Source: Xenorhabdus sp. BG5 (GTDB taxonomy: Bacteria; Pseudomonadota; Gammaproteobacteria; Enterobacterales; Enterobacteriaceae). Taken from it: a stretch of 64,000 nt of DNA. The translations under genes were made by a program, and so were the position numbers. Every line of letters starts with the position of its first letter. Within the stretch, counting starts at the first letter, position 1. The DNA is taken from the NCBI RefSeq assembly GCF_015163665.1, contig NZ_JADEUG010000004.1, positions 62,001 to 126,000 on the forward strand, read 5' to 3'. The notes below the pieces were generated by a model. The model made no database searches. It was not told the DNA's origin and was given only the letters and a program-made list of their open reading frames with translations. This document shows positions 52,670-64,000 of the stretch, piece by piece.

Positions 52670-53114
52670 GATCATTTTGATAATAGCATGATCTACAAGA
52701 TCTTTTCATTGTTGTTTGCTGCATTAAAAATAGACTCATTATGATTGTTCACCTATTCCCAGTGATAATAAACAGGATCTTACACCATGTTATCCACAGT
52801 TTTATGGGATAAGTGATAAAAAGTGAGATCACTGGTTTGATTTACAGCGCTAATGAATGATGTTTTCTACAAAAATAGGCGATTTTTGTTTAACTAAAAG
52901 GCATATCCTGTGGATAAATTCACCGATGACTAATATTTGCTCAGCACGAGGAAGGCCAAAAATTTTCATCAGTGATATGTAACGTTAAAAGGGGTATAAA
53001 ATGTATTAACATAATGAAAAACAATGAGTATTTATTTGCGCTTATAGAGAATGTAAAAATATGTAATAAAAGTATACCCGTCTTACCCCGCTCTTTTTCA
53101 CATACATATCCACA
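52670..53114. promoter_or_regulatory. DnaA-box and GATC cluster, DARS2-like
   Basis: Two perfect DnaA boxes: TTATCCACA at 52790-52798 and its reverse TGTGGATAA at 52909-52917. A third, ATATCCACA, with one mismatch, is at 53106-53114. Five GATC sites fall within 52670-52830, far above chance. In E. coli the DnaA-reactivating sequence DARS2 lies in the intergenic region beside mutH, so position and boxes agree. IHF or Fis sites were not identified. Confidence 0.6.
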
Positions 53115-53298
53115 GAAAAAGTGAATAAAATAGTTCTGACCAGATAATAAATGTTTATAACTTTAGCTTTTCCTGTGAATTAACCCTCTGGAGGCGTAAT
53201 TCGCGCAGATTTAAAATCAAACCAGCCAAAAGTATTCATTTTTACTTCTGCTATGCTGCGTTTACCTCTGATTTTTTTGAGTGATGGTATTTTTACCA

Positions 53299-53325
53299 GC
53301 CAGTAAGCTATCTTACTGGCCTTTT
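53299..53325 (+). terminator. plus-oriented terminator with no plus-strand gene before it
   Basis: GCCAGTAAG-CTAT-CTTACTGGC followed by CTTTTTC. The T-run is on the plus strand while the nearest gene (leuB) ends on the minus strand, and no plus-strand gene lies within 1.7 kb. It would end a transcript from the gap. Confidence 0.75.
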
Positions 53326-53358
53326 TCAATGCCTATATTTCTCTTTGGTTAGATTTTC

Positions 53359-56105
<2,747 letters not shown>

Positions 56106-56195
56106 GTTGTGCTCCTGTTAAATAGACTAACTCGTTAATTTAGTTAGATAACTTAGTTCTGTAACTGGGTTTTATTTCTGAGCGCCGGCAGGTAA

Positions 56196-56227
56196 AAAAA
56201 ACCCGCGCATGGCGCGGGTTTTTTGTG
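56196..56227 (-). terminator. leucine attenuator terminator
   Basis: On the minus strand AACCCGCGC-CAT-GCGCGGGTT followed by TTTTTT, between leuL and leuA. It is the rho-independent terminator of the attenuation leader. Confidence 0.85.
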
Positions 56228-56243
56228 TCTGATGTAGGTTAAC

Positions 56244-56330
56244 TTATCTCTGTTTTTCACCCACCAACATACCACGCGCATTATTAAAGGCGATAATTAG
56301 TAGGCTTAGTAGAAGAATAGGGTGAATCAT
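56244..56330 (-). CDS. leuL: leu operon leader peptide
   Basis: A 28-codon peptide, MIHPILLLSLLIIAF at its start, upstream of leuA. Five leucine codons fall within seven positions, four of them the rare CTA, exactly the design for stalling under leucine or charged tRNA-Leu shortage. Preceded by AAGG. It is too short for usual annotation, but its position, codons and following attenuator agree. Confidence 0.85.
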   Translation of the reverse strand: MIHPILLLSLLIIAFNNARGMLVGEKQR

Positions 56331-56384
56331 GTGAGCTAACCTTTGTAAATTTGTTAACTGAGTTTTAATTGCCAATGTATTTTA

Positions 56385-56413
56385 TAGATACTTTATCTAA
56401 AAAGTAATGTCAA
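56385..56413 (-). promoter_or_regulatory. promoter of the leu operon
   Basis: On the minus strand TTGACA (perfect -35, plus-strand 56408-56413), 17 bases, then TATCTA (56385-56390), 55 bases before leuL. Confidence 0.65.
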
Positions 56414-56915
56414 GCAGTATTAAGTATGAATTTAGCGTGGATTGTGCACATTTCTGGTTGTTTATTGAGTCATTGTTGAGCTTAGTGACTATTTTTTACA
56501 TTTTTAGCGATGTTTTTATCTATTTTTCATATCTATATATGGAGTAAAATCCTGCTCTGATGGATAAGGAACAAGGATAGATGGATGTTAACCACAGTGT
56601 TTTAGGTTAAGACGTCATAACCATATGGAATATTGATAAATTATATTTTGATAGATTGGAATTTCATTGTTGGCTAATTGTTTGTGATACAAATCATTAG
56701 TGTAAGTTGATTTATTGCCATTCATATATAACACATTAATGTTCATACCTATAAAAATATTACGGTTACGTAGATAAAAATGTATTGGTTATGCTTATTT
56801 TATTTTTTTTGTACAAGAACGAATCCCAGTATATTTTCTAATAAATTGGGGTAATTGATCTTATTAATTTTCATATTTAATGAGAACACTGCTATAAGTT
56901 TAGTGGAGTGAAATA
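56414..56915. other. AT-rich regulatory region between the leu operon and leuO
   Basis: About 500 bases, very AT-rich, no gene. In E. coli and Salmonella this region is a site of H-NS silencing and LeuO self-control; the same composition is seen here, but individual sites were not resolved. Confidence 0.55.
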
Positions 56916-57863
56916 ATGACAAAACACAACTCAATAACAACAGAAAAAAAAGAATCATGCGATATTCAATTGCGTGGTGTGGATCTTAACTTACTGACTG
57001 TTTTTGATACTGTAATGCAAATGCAGAATATTACACGTGCAGCTCAGGCATTGGGAATGTCACAACCTGCTGTCAGTAATGCAGTAGCGCGTTTGAAGAC
57101 AATGTTTGGTGATGAATTATTTGTTCGTTATGGCCGGGGTATTCAACCAACGGCGAGAGCAAAACAGCTTTTTGGGCCACTCAGACAGGCACTGCAAATT
57201 GTCCATAATGAACTGCCTGGCGTGGGATTTGATCCCAACAAGAGTACAAGAGTATTTCATCTCTCTATCTGTAGTCCTCTGGATATTCGTTTAGCTGCTC
57301 AAATTGTTGGACAGCTAAAAAAACATGATTCTAATATTGAAGTTGTCATTAAAACACAAATTAATGATGATATTGAAAAGCAATTAAAATATCAGGAAAT
57401 AGAATTTGTTATCAGCTACAACCAATTGGAATGTCCTGGTTTCCATAATTATTCTCTGTTTAATGATGAATTGGTTTTGGCTGTTTCTAAACATCATCCC
57501 AGAATTAGTAAGCGAATTACTCAGCAACAATTGCAGGAAGAAAGACATGCCATCGTTGCGTTGGATAACATAGATTCATTTAGTAAGCCTTACTATGAAA
57601 ATAATGAATTATTGCGTTCTGTTTCTTATCAGGGAACGGATTTAAATAGCGTTCTTAATATCGTCTCACAAACTTATTTAGTGGCCATAGCGCCAAAATG
57701 GATGGTTGAACACTATTCCGAACAGTTAAATATCAGTTCAGTCTCTTTGCCCGATGGTCAAAGTTTTCGTCCTTGTTATTTGATATGGCATGGTGCAACA
57801 GAGCGAGATAAAGGCCATCAGTGGATGAAATCACTGTTAAGCCATCTTGGTGAGCAAGAATAG
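56916..57863 (+). CDS. leuO: LysR-type regulator LeuO
   Basis: Pleiotropic regulator and H-NS antagonist; in Xenorhabdus and Photorhabdus it influences the switch between host-associated behaviours. It is 315 residues with an N-terminal wHTH (VDLNLLTVFDTVMQMQNITRAA..., SQPAVSNAVARL) and the effector-binding domain. Divergent from leuA, the classical position. Confidence 0.93.
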   Translation: MTKHNSITTEKKESCDIQLRGVDLNLLTVFDTVMQMQNITRAAQALGMSQPAVSNAVARLKTMFGDELFVRYGRGIQPTARAKQLFGPLRQALQIVHNELPGVGFDPNKSTRVFHLSICSPLDIRLAAQIVGQLKKHDSNIEVVIKTQINDDIEKQLKYQEIEFVISYNQLECPGFHNYSLFNDELVLAVSKHHPRISKRITQQQLQEERHAIVALDNIDSFSKPYYENNELLRSVSYQGTDLNSVLNIVSQTYLVAIAPKWMVEHYSEQLNISSVSLPDGQSFRPCYLIWHGATERDKGHQWMKSLLSHLGEQE

Positions 57864-58074
57864 ATCACGTTAAAGCTGAATAGATGAAATCAGAGTCTAT
57901 CCCTATGTTGTATACAAGATAGTGACATACTGGGATAGCGCTCTGTCAAAAATGGACTTCCCCCTTTTACCAGGAATAGGTAGACTGCGCGCAAATAGCT
58001 AACATCTGTAAGCTGAAAAGTCGGTAATACACTTACTAAAGACGCTGAATGAAATATTTATACAGGAATATATT

Positions 58075-59877
58075 GTGATAACAGATCCTCTGCACTCCTA
58101 TCACTTGGTTAATCGCTTGCAGCAACAATTCAATGAATATCCAGAAAAAATTGCCTTTCGGCAGTGGCTTCCATCTGAACAGCAGGAAATGAATTGGCGA
58201 CAGGTTGAATGTACAACGAGATCTGTGGCAAAAGCATTATTGTCATTGGGAATAGAAGTGCAGGGGAAAGTGGGTATTTTTGCGCAGAACTGTATGGCAT
58301 GGTCATTGGCTGACTTAGCTATCCTTCAGCTTCGGGCTGTGACAGTGCCATTGTACGCGACTAATACGGGTGATCAGGCTGCATTTATTCTTAATGATGC
58401 AGGAGTACAGGTGTTATTTGTTGGTGGGCAGGAGCAATATGACATTGCAATATCACTGATTGAACAGTGCCCTAAACTTGCTCATCTTATTGTTATGGAT
58501 GAATCTGTCGACTTGAAAGGATGCCCGCAAGCATTGTATTTATCCGCTTTTATTGACAATGACTATTCGCAATATCAGGCCGAACTTAATAGCCGTATTG
58601 CGGGTCAGGATTTGAATGATCTCTTCACGCTAATCTATACCTCTGGCACAACGGGAGAACCAAAGGGAGTAATGCTGGATTACCGGAATATGGCGGCACA
58701 GCTCTATCTGCATGACCGGAGATTAACATTGACCAACCAGGATGTATCACTCTGCTTTCTGCCGCTATCCCATATTTTTGAGCGGGCGTGGAGTTATTAT
58801 GTCATGCACACAGGTGCCCTGAACGTCTATTTAACAGATACGAATCTTGTGCGTGAAGCCATGTCTGATGTGCATCCGACGGTAATGTGTTCTGTTCCCC
58901 GTTTTTATGAAAAAGTGCATAGCGCGATCTTAGAAAAAGTTGCCCGGGCACCTTTTTGGCGTAGGATGATTTTTAATTGGGCCTTGAAGCGGGGTGAAGA
59001 GCACTGGATGCGTCAGCAGAAGAATAAAAAAGGTTGCCCATTCACGCGCTGTAGTTATCAATTGGCTGACAAATTGGTGTTGAATAAGCTCCGTGGACTT
59101 TTAGGGGGGCGAGTACGTTTCTTGCCCGTGGCGGGAGCACGCCTCGACGATGCCATTACTCGTTTCTTTCTGTCCATTGGTCTGGATATCAAATATGGGT
59201 ATGGTATGACAGAAACTTGTGCCACGGTGTCTTGCTGGGAAGAGAAAAATTATCTGTTAGGCTCAATTGGTACGCCATTACCTGATGTTGATGTTCGCAT
59301 TAGCGCGGAAGGGGAAATCCAGGTGCGTGGCCCTATTGTCATGAAAGGGTACTTCAATCGCCCGGAGGAAACTGTCCATGCCTTTACGGAAGATGGCTGG
59401 TTGCGAACAGGCGATGCCGGAAAGCTGGGCGATAATGGAAATCTGTTTATTACCGAGCGCCTGAAAGATCTGATGAAAACATCAACAGGCAAATATATTG
59501 CGCCGCAAATGATTGAAGGGGTGTTAGGGCAAGATCGTTTTATTGAACATATTGCCGTCATTGCTGATGCCCGCCAATTCGTTTCTGCGTTGATCGTGCC
59601 CAGTTATGAAGCGCTGGAAGAATACGCGAAATCTATCAATCTCCATTATCGTGATCGCCTTGAGTTGTTGCGCAATCATCAGGTTGTAGGGCTGTTTGAA
59701 CGGCGCTTAAAGGAAATGCAAAAAAATATTGTTAAATTCCATCAAGTCAAACGATTTATTCTTTTGCCGGAAGCCTTTTCAATGGAAAAAGGTGAATTAA
59801 CACCGACATTGAAATTACGCCGCAAGGTTATTTCTCAGCGTTATCAGCGTGAAATTGAATCTATGTATCGGGATTGA
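58075..59877 (+). CDS. long-chain acyl-CoA synthetase/AMP-binding protein
   Basis: Adenylate-forming enzyme, 600 residues, with A3 TSGTTGEPKG, LPLSHIFER, GYGMTETCA, a WLRTGDAG and KTSTGKYIAP-like C-terminal region. This is the long-chain fatty acid:CoA ligase pattern (FAA1/FadD15 type, with HIFERAW). GTG start at 58075 with AGGAA ahead. It lies alone between leuO and ilvI. Substrate chain length unknown. Confidence 0.9.
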   Translation: MITDPLHSYHLVNRLQQQFNEYPEKIAFRQWLPSEQQEMNWRQVECTTRSVAKALLSLGIEVQGKVGIFAQNCMAWSLADLAILQLRAVTVPLYATNTGDQAAFILNDAGVQVLFVGGQEQYDIAISLIEQCPKLAHLIVMDESVDLKGCPQALYLSAFIDNDYSQYQAELNSRIAGQDLNDLFTLIYTSGTTGEPKGVMLDYRNMAAQLYLHDRRLTLTNQDVSLCFLPLSHIFERAWSYYVMHTGALNVYLTDTNLVREAMSDVHPTVMCSVPRFYEKVHSAILEKVARAPFWRRMIFNWALKRGEEHWMRQQKNKKGCPFTRCSYQLADKLVLNKLRGLLGGRVRFLPVAGARLDDAITRFFLSIGLDIKYGYGMTETCATVSCWEEKNYLLGSIGTPLPDVDVRISAEGEIQVRGPIVMKGYFNRPEETVHAFTEDGWLRTGDAGKLGDNGNLFITERLKDLMKTSTGKYIAPQMIEGVLGQDRFIEHIAVIADARQFVSALIVPSYEALEEYAKSINLHYRDRLELLRNHQVVGLFERRLKEMQKNIVKFHQVKRFILLPEAFSMEKGELTPTLKLRRKVISQRYQREIESMYRD

Positions 59878-60075
59878 CAATAGACAAAAGTTCGGCTCTT
59901 CTGCAACGAATGTTTTCAATATGTAAATTGATGTTTGCTAACACTTGTATCTAACGTTATGTTAGTTAACTTAGCGTTATGGAATAAATAAGAAATGGAA
60001 TAAATGAGGTAACTTTTTCGTTATCTTATGAAATTCCGACGATTAACTTGCAAACAGAGCCAGGAGGCAAACTCG

Positions 60076-61803
60076 ATGGAGATGTTGTCAGGAGCCGAAA
60101 TGGTTGTCAGATCGCTAATCGATCAGGGCGTTGAACACGTGTTCGGTTATCCGGGCGGGGCGGTACTGGATATTTACGATGCCCTGCATACGATTGGGGG
60201 AATCGAACATATTTTAGTACGTCATGAACAGGGTGCTGTTCATATGGCGGATGGCTATGCGCGTTGTACAGGAAAAGTCGGGGTTGTTTTAGTCACCTCC
60301 GGGCCAGGGGCAACCAATGCCGTCACGGGCATTGCAACGGCATACATGGATTCAATTCCTATGGTCGTGTTATCTGGTCAGGTTGCCAGTTCTCTGATAG
60401 GTAATGATGCTTTTCAAGAGTGCGATATGGTGGGAATTTCCCGTCCCATTGTGAAGCATAGTTTTCTGATAAAAAAAGCAGAAGATATCCCAGATACCAT
60501 TAAAAAAGCGTTTTACTTGGCCGCAAGTGGTCGGCCAGGACCTGTTGTTATTGATTTTCCCAAAGATACCGTCAATCCTGCATTGAAATTCCCGTATGTG
60601 TACCCTGAAAAAATTAACTTGCGTTCTTATAACCCTACCGTTCAGGGGCACAAGGGACAAATTAAACGTGCATTGAAAACGCTGATGGGGGCGAAAAAAC
60701 CCGTCATTTATGTCGGTGGTGGTGCCATAAGTTCAACATGTACAACGGAATTGCTGAAATTAGCTGAACATTTCCATATTCCGGTCGTCAGTTCGTTGAT
60801 GGGATTGGGCGCATTTCCTGCAACGCATCGCCAAAGCCTGGGAATGCTGGGAATGCACGGAACTTTTGAAGCGAATAAAGCGATGCACAACTCTGATGTC
60901 ATTTTTGCCGTAGGTGTGCGTTTTGACGATCGAACAACCAATAATTTGGAAAAATATTGCCCGGAAGCAACCGTATTACACATTGATATCGATCCAACCT
61001 CAATTTCTAAAACGGTAACGGCGGATATCCCTATTGTTGGCGATGCTAAACAAGTGCTTGGTCAGATGCTGGAATTATTAGATTCCATAGAAGATACCCA
61101 AGATCCTGATGCTCTGAAAGATTGGTGGCTTTCCATTGAACAGTGGCGCTGCCGCAAGTGCCTTGATTATGATCACACGACAGTGAAAATCAAACCACAG
61201 GCCGTTATTGAAACCCTTTATCGTCTAACCAAAGGGGAAGCCTATATTGCGTCAGATGTTGGTCAGCATCAGATGTTTGCCGCTCTGCATTATCCATTTG
61301 ATAAACCAAGACGATGGATCAATTCCGGTGGTTTAGGAACGATGGGGTTTGGTTTGCCTGCTGCGCTTGGCGTGAAGTTGGCAAAACCTAAAGCCACGGT
61401 AGTGTGTGTCACAGGGGATGGCAGTATCCAGATGAATATTCAAGAATTGTCTACTGCCTTGCAATATGGTCTGCCTGTTCTGGTACTGAATCTGAATAAC
61501 CGTTTCTTGGGTATGGTGAAACAATGGCAGGATATGATATACGCGGGGCGTCATTCTCAATCCTATATGGAATCCCTGCCTGATTTTGTCAAATTAGCCG
61601 AGGCTTATGGGCATATTGGTATTCCCATCCAAACTTACGATGAATTGGAGGCTAAATTGACTCAGGCACTGCATGAGGTGACTGAAAATCAACGTCTCGT
61701 TTTCGTGGATGTTACCGTTGATGAGACAGAGCATGTTTATCCAATGCAGATCCGAGGCGGAGCAATGGATGAAATGTGGTTAAGCAAAACAGAGAGGACC
61801 TGA
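60076..61803 (+). CDS. ilvI: acetolactate synthase isozyme III large subunit
   Basis: ThDP- and FAD-dependent enzyme forming acetolactate and acetohydroxybutyrate in valine and isoleucine synthesis. It is 575 residues, matching E. coli IlvI nearly residue for residue: the start [15 protein letters not shown], activating Glu in [11 protein letters not shown] motif, and GDGSIQMN for ThDP-Mg. An upstream ATG at 60028 is not used: AGGAGG stands 8 bases before ATG 60076. The regulatory subunit follows two bases later. Confidence 0.97.
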   Translation: MEMLSGAEMVVRSLIDQGVEHVFGYPGGAVLDIYDALHTIGGIEHILVRHEQGAVHMADGYARCTGKVGVVLVTSGPGATNAVTGIATAYMDSIPMVVLSGQVASSLIGNDAFQECDMVGISRPIVKHSFLIKKAEDIPDTIKKAFYLAASGRPGPVVIDFPKDTVNPALKFPYVYPEKINLRSYNPTVQGHKGQIKRALKTLMGAKKPVIYVGGGAISSTCTTELLKLAEHFHIPVVSSLMGLGAFPATHRQSLGMLGMHGTFEANKAMHNSDVIFAVGVRFDDRTTNNLEKYCPEATVLHIDIDPTSISKTVTADIPIVGDAKQVLGQMLELLDSIEDTQDPDALKDWWLSIEQWRCRKCLDYDHTTVKIKPQAVIETLYRLTKGEAYIASDVGQHQMFAALHYPFDKPRRWINSGGLGTMGFGLPAALGVKLAKPKATVVCVTGDGSIQMNIQELSTALQYGLPVLVLNLNNRFLGMVKQWQDMIYAGRHSQSYMESLPDFVKLAEAYGHIGIPIQTYDELEAKLTQALHEVTENQRLVFVDVTVDETEHVYPMQIRGGAMDEMWLSKTERT

Positions 61804-61805
61804 TC

Positions 61806-62297
61806 ATGCGCCGGATTTTGTCTGTATTACTTGAAAACGAATCGGGAGCATTATCCCGCGTGGTTGGTTTGTTTTCTCAACGAGGTTATAACATCGAAAG
61901 TTTGACTGTTGCCCCGACTGATGATCCCACATTGTCACGCATGACCATTCAAACCAAAGGGGATGCCAAGGTATTGGAGCAAATTGAAAAGCAATTGCAT
62001 AAGTTGGTGGATGTATTGCGAGTCAACGAATTAACAGCAGGGCCTCATGTTGAGCGTGAAATCATGCTGGTTAAATTACAAGCCAGTGGATATGGACGGG
62101 AAGAGATTAAGCGCAGCACAGATATTTTTCGCGGGCAGATCGTTGATGTGACTTCAACACTCTATACTGTCCAATTAGTGGGAACGAGTGAAAAACTGGA
62201 CGCTTTTCTTGATTCAGTCAGAGAAGTGGCAGAGATTATCGAAGTCGCGCGATCAGGTATCGTTGGTGTCTCGCGCGGAGATAAAATTATGCGATGA
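61806..62297 (+). CDS. ilvH: acetolactate synthase isozyme III small (regulatory) subunit
   Basis: 163 residues, the E. coli length, beginning [21 protein letters not shown]: an ACT domain that confers valine feedback inhibition. A longer reading frame begins inside ilvI, but ATG 61806 matches the family. The N-terminal ACT and C-terminal domain end [13 protein letters not shown]. Confidence 0.97.
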   Translation: MRRILSVLLENESGALSRVVGLFSQRGYNIESLTVAPTDDPTLSRMTIQTKGDAKVLEQIEKQLHKLVDVLRVNELTAGPHVEREIMLVKLQASGYGREEIKRSTDIFRGQIVDVTSTLYTVQLVGTSEKLDAFLDSVREVAEIIEVARSGIVGVSRGDKIMR

Positions 62298-62336
62298 AAA
62301 ATCGTAATCTGCGGGTTAAAATACAGATATTCATTG

Positions 62337-62362
62337 AGCCCTACTGTAAAGTAGGGCTTTTT
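62337..62362 (+). terminator. terminator after ilvH
   Basis: AGCCCTAC-TGTAAA-GTAGGGCT followed by TTTT, 40 bases after the ilvH stop. Excellent U-tract. Confidence 0.9.
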
Positions 62363-62385
62363 CATCATCTTACTGAGGGGTTAAT

Positions 62386-63393
62386 GTGAAACTGGATGAG
62401 ATCGCCCGCTTAGCAGGTGTTTCACGTACTACGGCCAGTTATGTCATCAATGGTAAAGCCAAGCAGTATCGGGTCAGCGATAAGACAGTAGAAAAAGTGA
62501 TGGCAGTGGTCAGGGAGCATAATTATCATCCTAATGCTGTCGCTGCTGGCCTTCGGGCAGGGCGAACCCGTTCAATTGGTTTAGTCATACCCGATCTAGA
62601 AAATACCAGCTATACACGTATTGCCAATTATCTTGAGCGTCAGGCACGGCAGCGTGGTTACCAGTTATTGATCGCATGTTCTGAGGATCAGCCTGATAAT
62701 GAAATGCGCTGTGTTGAACATCTTTTGCAACGTCAGGTCGATGCTATCATTGTTTCCACCGCTTTGCCGCCTGAGCATCCTTTCTACCAACGCTGGGCAA
62801 ACCGCACATTGCCAATTATCGCACTTGACCGAGCTCTGGACAGCGAACACTTTGTCAGTGTGGTTGGCGATGATCTCGAAGATGCGAAGATGTTGGCACA
62901 GGAGTTGCGCCAATTCCCGGCTGAATCTGTCCTTTATTTGGGGGCATTGCCTGAATTATCGGTCAGTTTTTTGCGTGAACAAGGATTCCGCGAAGCATGG
63001 GAACATGATCCACGGAAAGTAAACTATCTTTATGCCAATAGCTATGAACGTGAAGCTGCGGCTGAAGTATTTGCGTCATGGTTGGAGGCAAACTCTGTTC
63101 CCCAGGCCTTGTATACCACTTCATTTGCGTTACTTCAGGGAGTTATGGATACACTCCTCAAGCGCAGCGGCCGTTTACCAAGTCAATTGGTGATTGCTAC
63201 ATTTGGTGATCATGAGTTGCTTGATTTCCTTGAATGTCCGGTATTGTCGGTGGCACAACGCCATCGTGATGTCGCTGAACGTGCCCTTGAACTGGTATTA
63301 GCCAGTTTGGATGAAAAGCAGCGTCCAACTCCCGGAATAACCCGAATGCGTCGCCATCTCTGCCGTCGCGGTAAGTTAAGCCGAAAAGCCTAA
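62386..63393 (+). CDS. cra: catabolite repressor/activator Cra (FruR)
   Basis: LacI-family regulator of central carbon metabolism, released by fructose 1-phosphate or fructose 1,6-bisphosphate. It is 335 residues with the N-terminal HTH ([22 protein letters not shown]) and periplasmic-binding-like domain. GTG start at 62386, as in E. coli fruR, with GAGGGG upstream. ilvIH-cra is the enterobacterial order. Confidence 0.96.
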   Translation: MKLDEIARLAGVSRTTASYVINGKAKQYRVSDKTVEKVMAVVREHNYHPNAVAAGLRAGRTRSIGLVIPDLENTSYTRIANYLERQARQRGYQLLIACSEDQPDNEMRCVEHLLQRQVDAIIVSTALPPEHPFYQRWANRTLPIIALDRALDSEHFVSVVGDDLEDAKMLAQELRQFPAESVLYLGALPELSVSFLREQGFREAWEHDPRKVNYLYANSYEREAAAEVFASWLEANSVPQALYTTSFALLQGVMDTLLKRSGRLPSQLVIATFGDHELLDFLECPVLSVAQRHRDVAERALELVLASLDEKQRPTPGITRMRRHLCRRGKLSRKA

Positions 63394-63399
63394 TTGAGT

Positions 63400-63420
63400 A
63401 CCCTCATTAAAGATGAGGGT
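63400..63420 (+). terminator. hairpin after cra
   Basis: ACCCTCAT-TAAAG-ATGAGGGT, a perfect 8-bp stem 6 bases after the stop. There is no U-tract, so termination is uncertain. Confidence 0.45.
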
Positions 63421-64000
63421 GCTGTTCACCTGCCTAAAATCATCAAAATACGCTTGTTGAGGTAATTTTGAGATTATTCTTACTAAAATTCTTCTAAACA
63501 GCTTTTTATGACCGTGAAAATCGATAATATGTTATTTAAATTCACAAGATGAATAATTTTGTAACTAAATGTTATTGTTTTTGTGTGTTATTTGTTATTC
63601 GAGTATTATTTTTTTATTTGATTGATATATAATCATTTTATATTTTTAGATAACTACAAAATTTCAAAATGTTATTATTTTTTATACTATTGTAACTTAA
63701 ATATATAGTTATTATTGATAAGGTTATGGTGATTAACAATTGGGTAACAATGAGATATGAGTTACATAAATTAATTTAAGTGATAATTAATTGGCTAAAT
63801 TCCATCCTAAACAAGTCTCTCTACAGATTTATTAAATTATTCAAAATTATCATAGTGTTATCTATTATTAATAGAGCCAAAACTAAAAAATCCTTCTTTT
63901 TCTCTTATGAATCTTTCTGTAAATCTAGCTAAAGCGCACGGGCTCTGGCTTGACAAGGTTTTCATACCATCCGTAAACTCTTAATTGTGGTGATTTGTGG
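63421..64000. other. AT-rich non-coding end of the window
   Basis: 580 bases, extremely AT-rich, no gene. In E. coli mraZ and the division/cell-wall cluster follow cra, and the final bases (TTGTGGTGATTTGTGG) resemble the G-rich direct repeats of the mraZ promoter, but the gene itself is outside the window. Confidence 0.45.

Larger units (their letters stand above)
52592..53358. other. 767-base gap between mutH and leuB
   Basis: No gene with protein-like composition. It holds the DnaA-box/GATC cluster (52670-53114) and a plus-oriented terminator (53299-53325). leuC and leuD, which follow leuB in E. coli, are not here. Confidence 0.6.

Noticed and set aside
52670-53114. Replication origin oriC
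   Set aside because: DnaA boxes and GATC sites are present, but too few boxes, and oriC in this group lies by mnmG/mioC. A DARS2-type element beside mutH explains them better.

Overview
The window is a gene-dense chromosomal segment of a gamma-proteobacterium of the Enterobacterales. Gene content, start sites and protein lengths closely follow Escherichia coli, but gene order is shuffled, base composition is AT-leaning, and a family of short palindromic repeats recurs. Together with a stand-alone EntD/NgrA-type phosphopantetheinyl transferase and a cytoplasmic-type class 3 lipase, this best fits Xenorhabdus or Photorhabdus (inferred, no database used). No rRNA, tRNA, insertion sequence or CRISPR array was seen.

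Layout. 0-2.7 kb: end of hrpB and complete mrcB (PBP1b). 2.7-10.6 kb: an accessory island, hsdM-hsdS-prrC-hsdR, a type IC restriction-modification operon with an embedded PrrC-type anticodon nuclease, bracketed by two inverted copies of a ~108-bp palindromic repeat. 10.6-17.9 kb: TSUP permease, hemL, erpA, benE-type transporter, btuF, mtnN, dgt. 17.9-28.0 kb: barA (short form), rlmD, relA, mazG, pyrG, eno. 28.4-35.4 kb: DASS-family transporter, aldehyde dehydrogenase, dctA, Fur-linked iron-type binding protein, small lipoprotein. 35.4-41.1 kb: sprT, metK (MetJ-type operator), speA, speB. 41.3-42.9 kb: higA/higB-like pair with a shortened toxin, then the PPTase. 43.0-47.1 kb: galE-galT-galK and an O-methyltransferase. 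47.2-51.5 kb: secreted hypothetical protein, lipase, and a cystathionine beta-synthase/gamma-lyase pair. 51.9-57.9 kb: mutH, a DnaA-box/GATC cluster resembling DARS2, leuB, leuA, the leuL leader-attenuator, leuO. 58.1-63.4 kb: acyl-CoA synthetase, ilvI, ilvH, cra; the last 600 bases are AT-rich non-coding DNA, probably upstream of mraZ.

How the genes work together. The island couples DNA restriction to a tRNA-cutting second line of defence: in E. coli, PrrC is held silent by its Hsd complex and released when a phage disables restriction. All PrrC catalytic residues are present here, but the tRNA-recognition peptide differs. relA/mazG/barA form a stringent-response and global-regulation block. 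metK, speA, speB, mtnN and the CBS/CGL pair cover methionine-SAM-polyamine-cysteine flow. leuA/leuB/leuO, ilvIH and cra are branched-chain and carbon control; leuC and leuD are not next to leuB. The most notable sequence-level oddities are the PrrC island and its inverted flanking repeats, the HsdS TAEL repeats, the short BarA, the shortened HigB, a GalT lacking one expected metal-ligand histidine, an aldehyde dehydrogenase with Lys-to-Asn in its cofactor loop, and the DnaA-box cluster by mutH.
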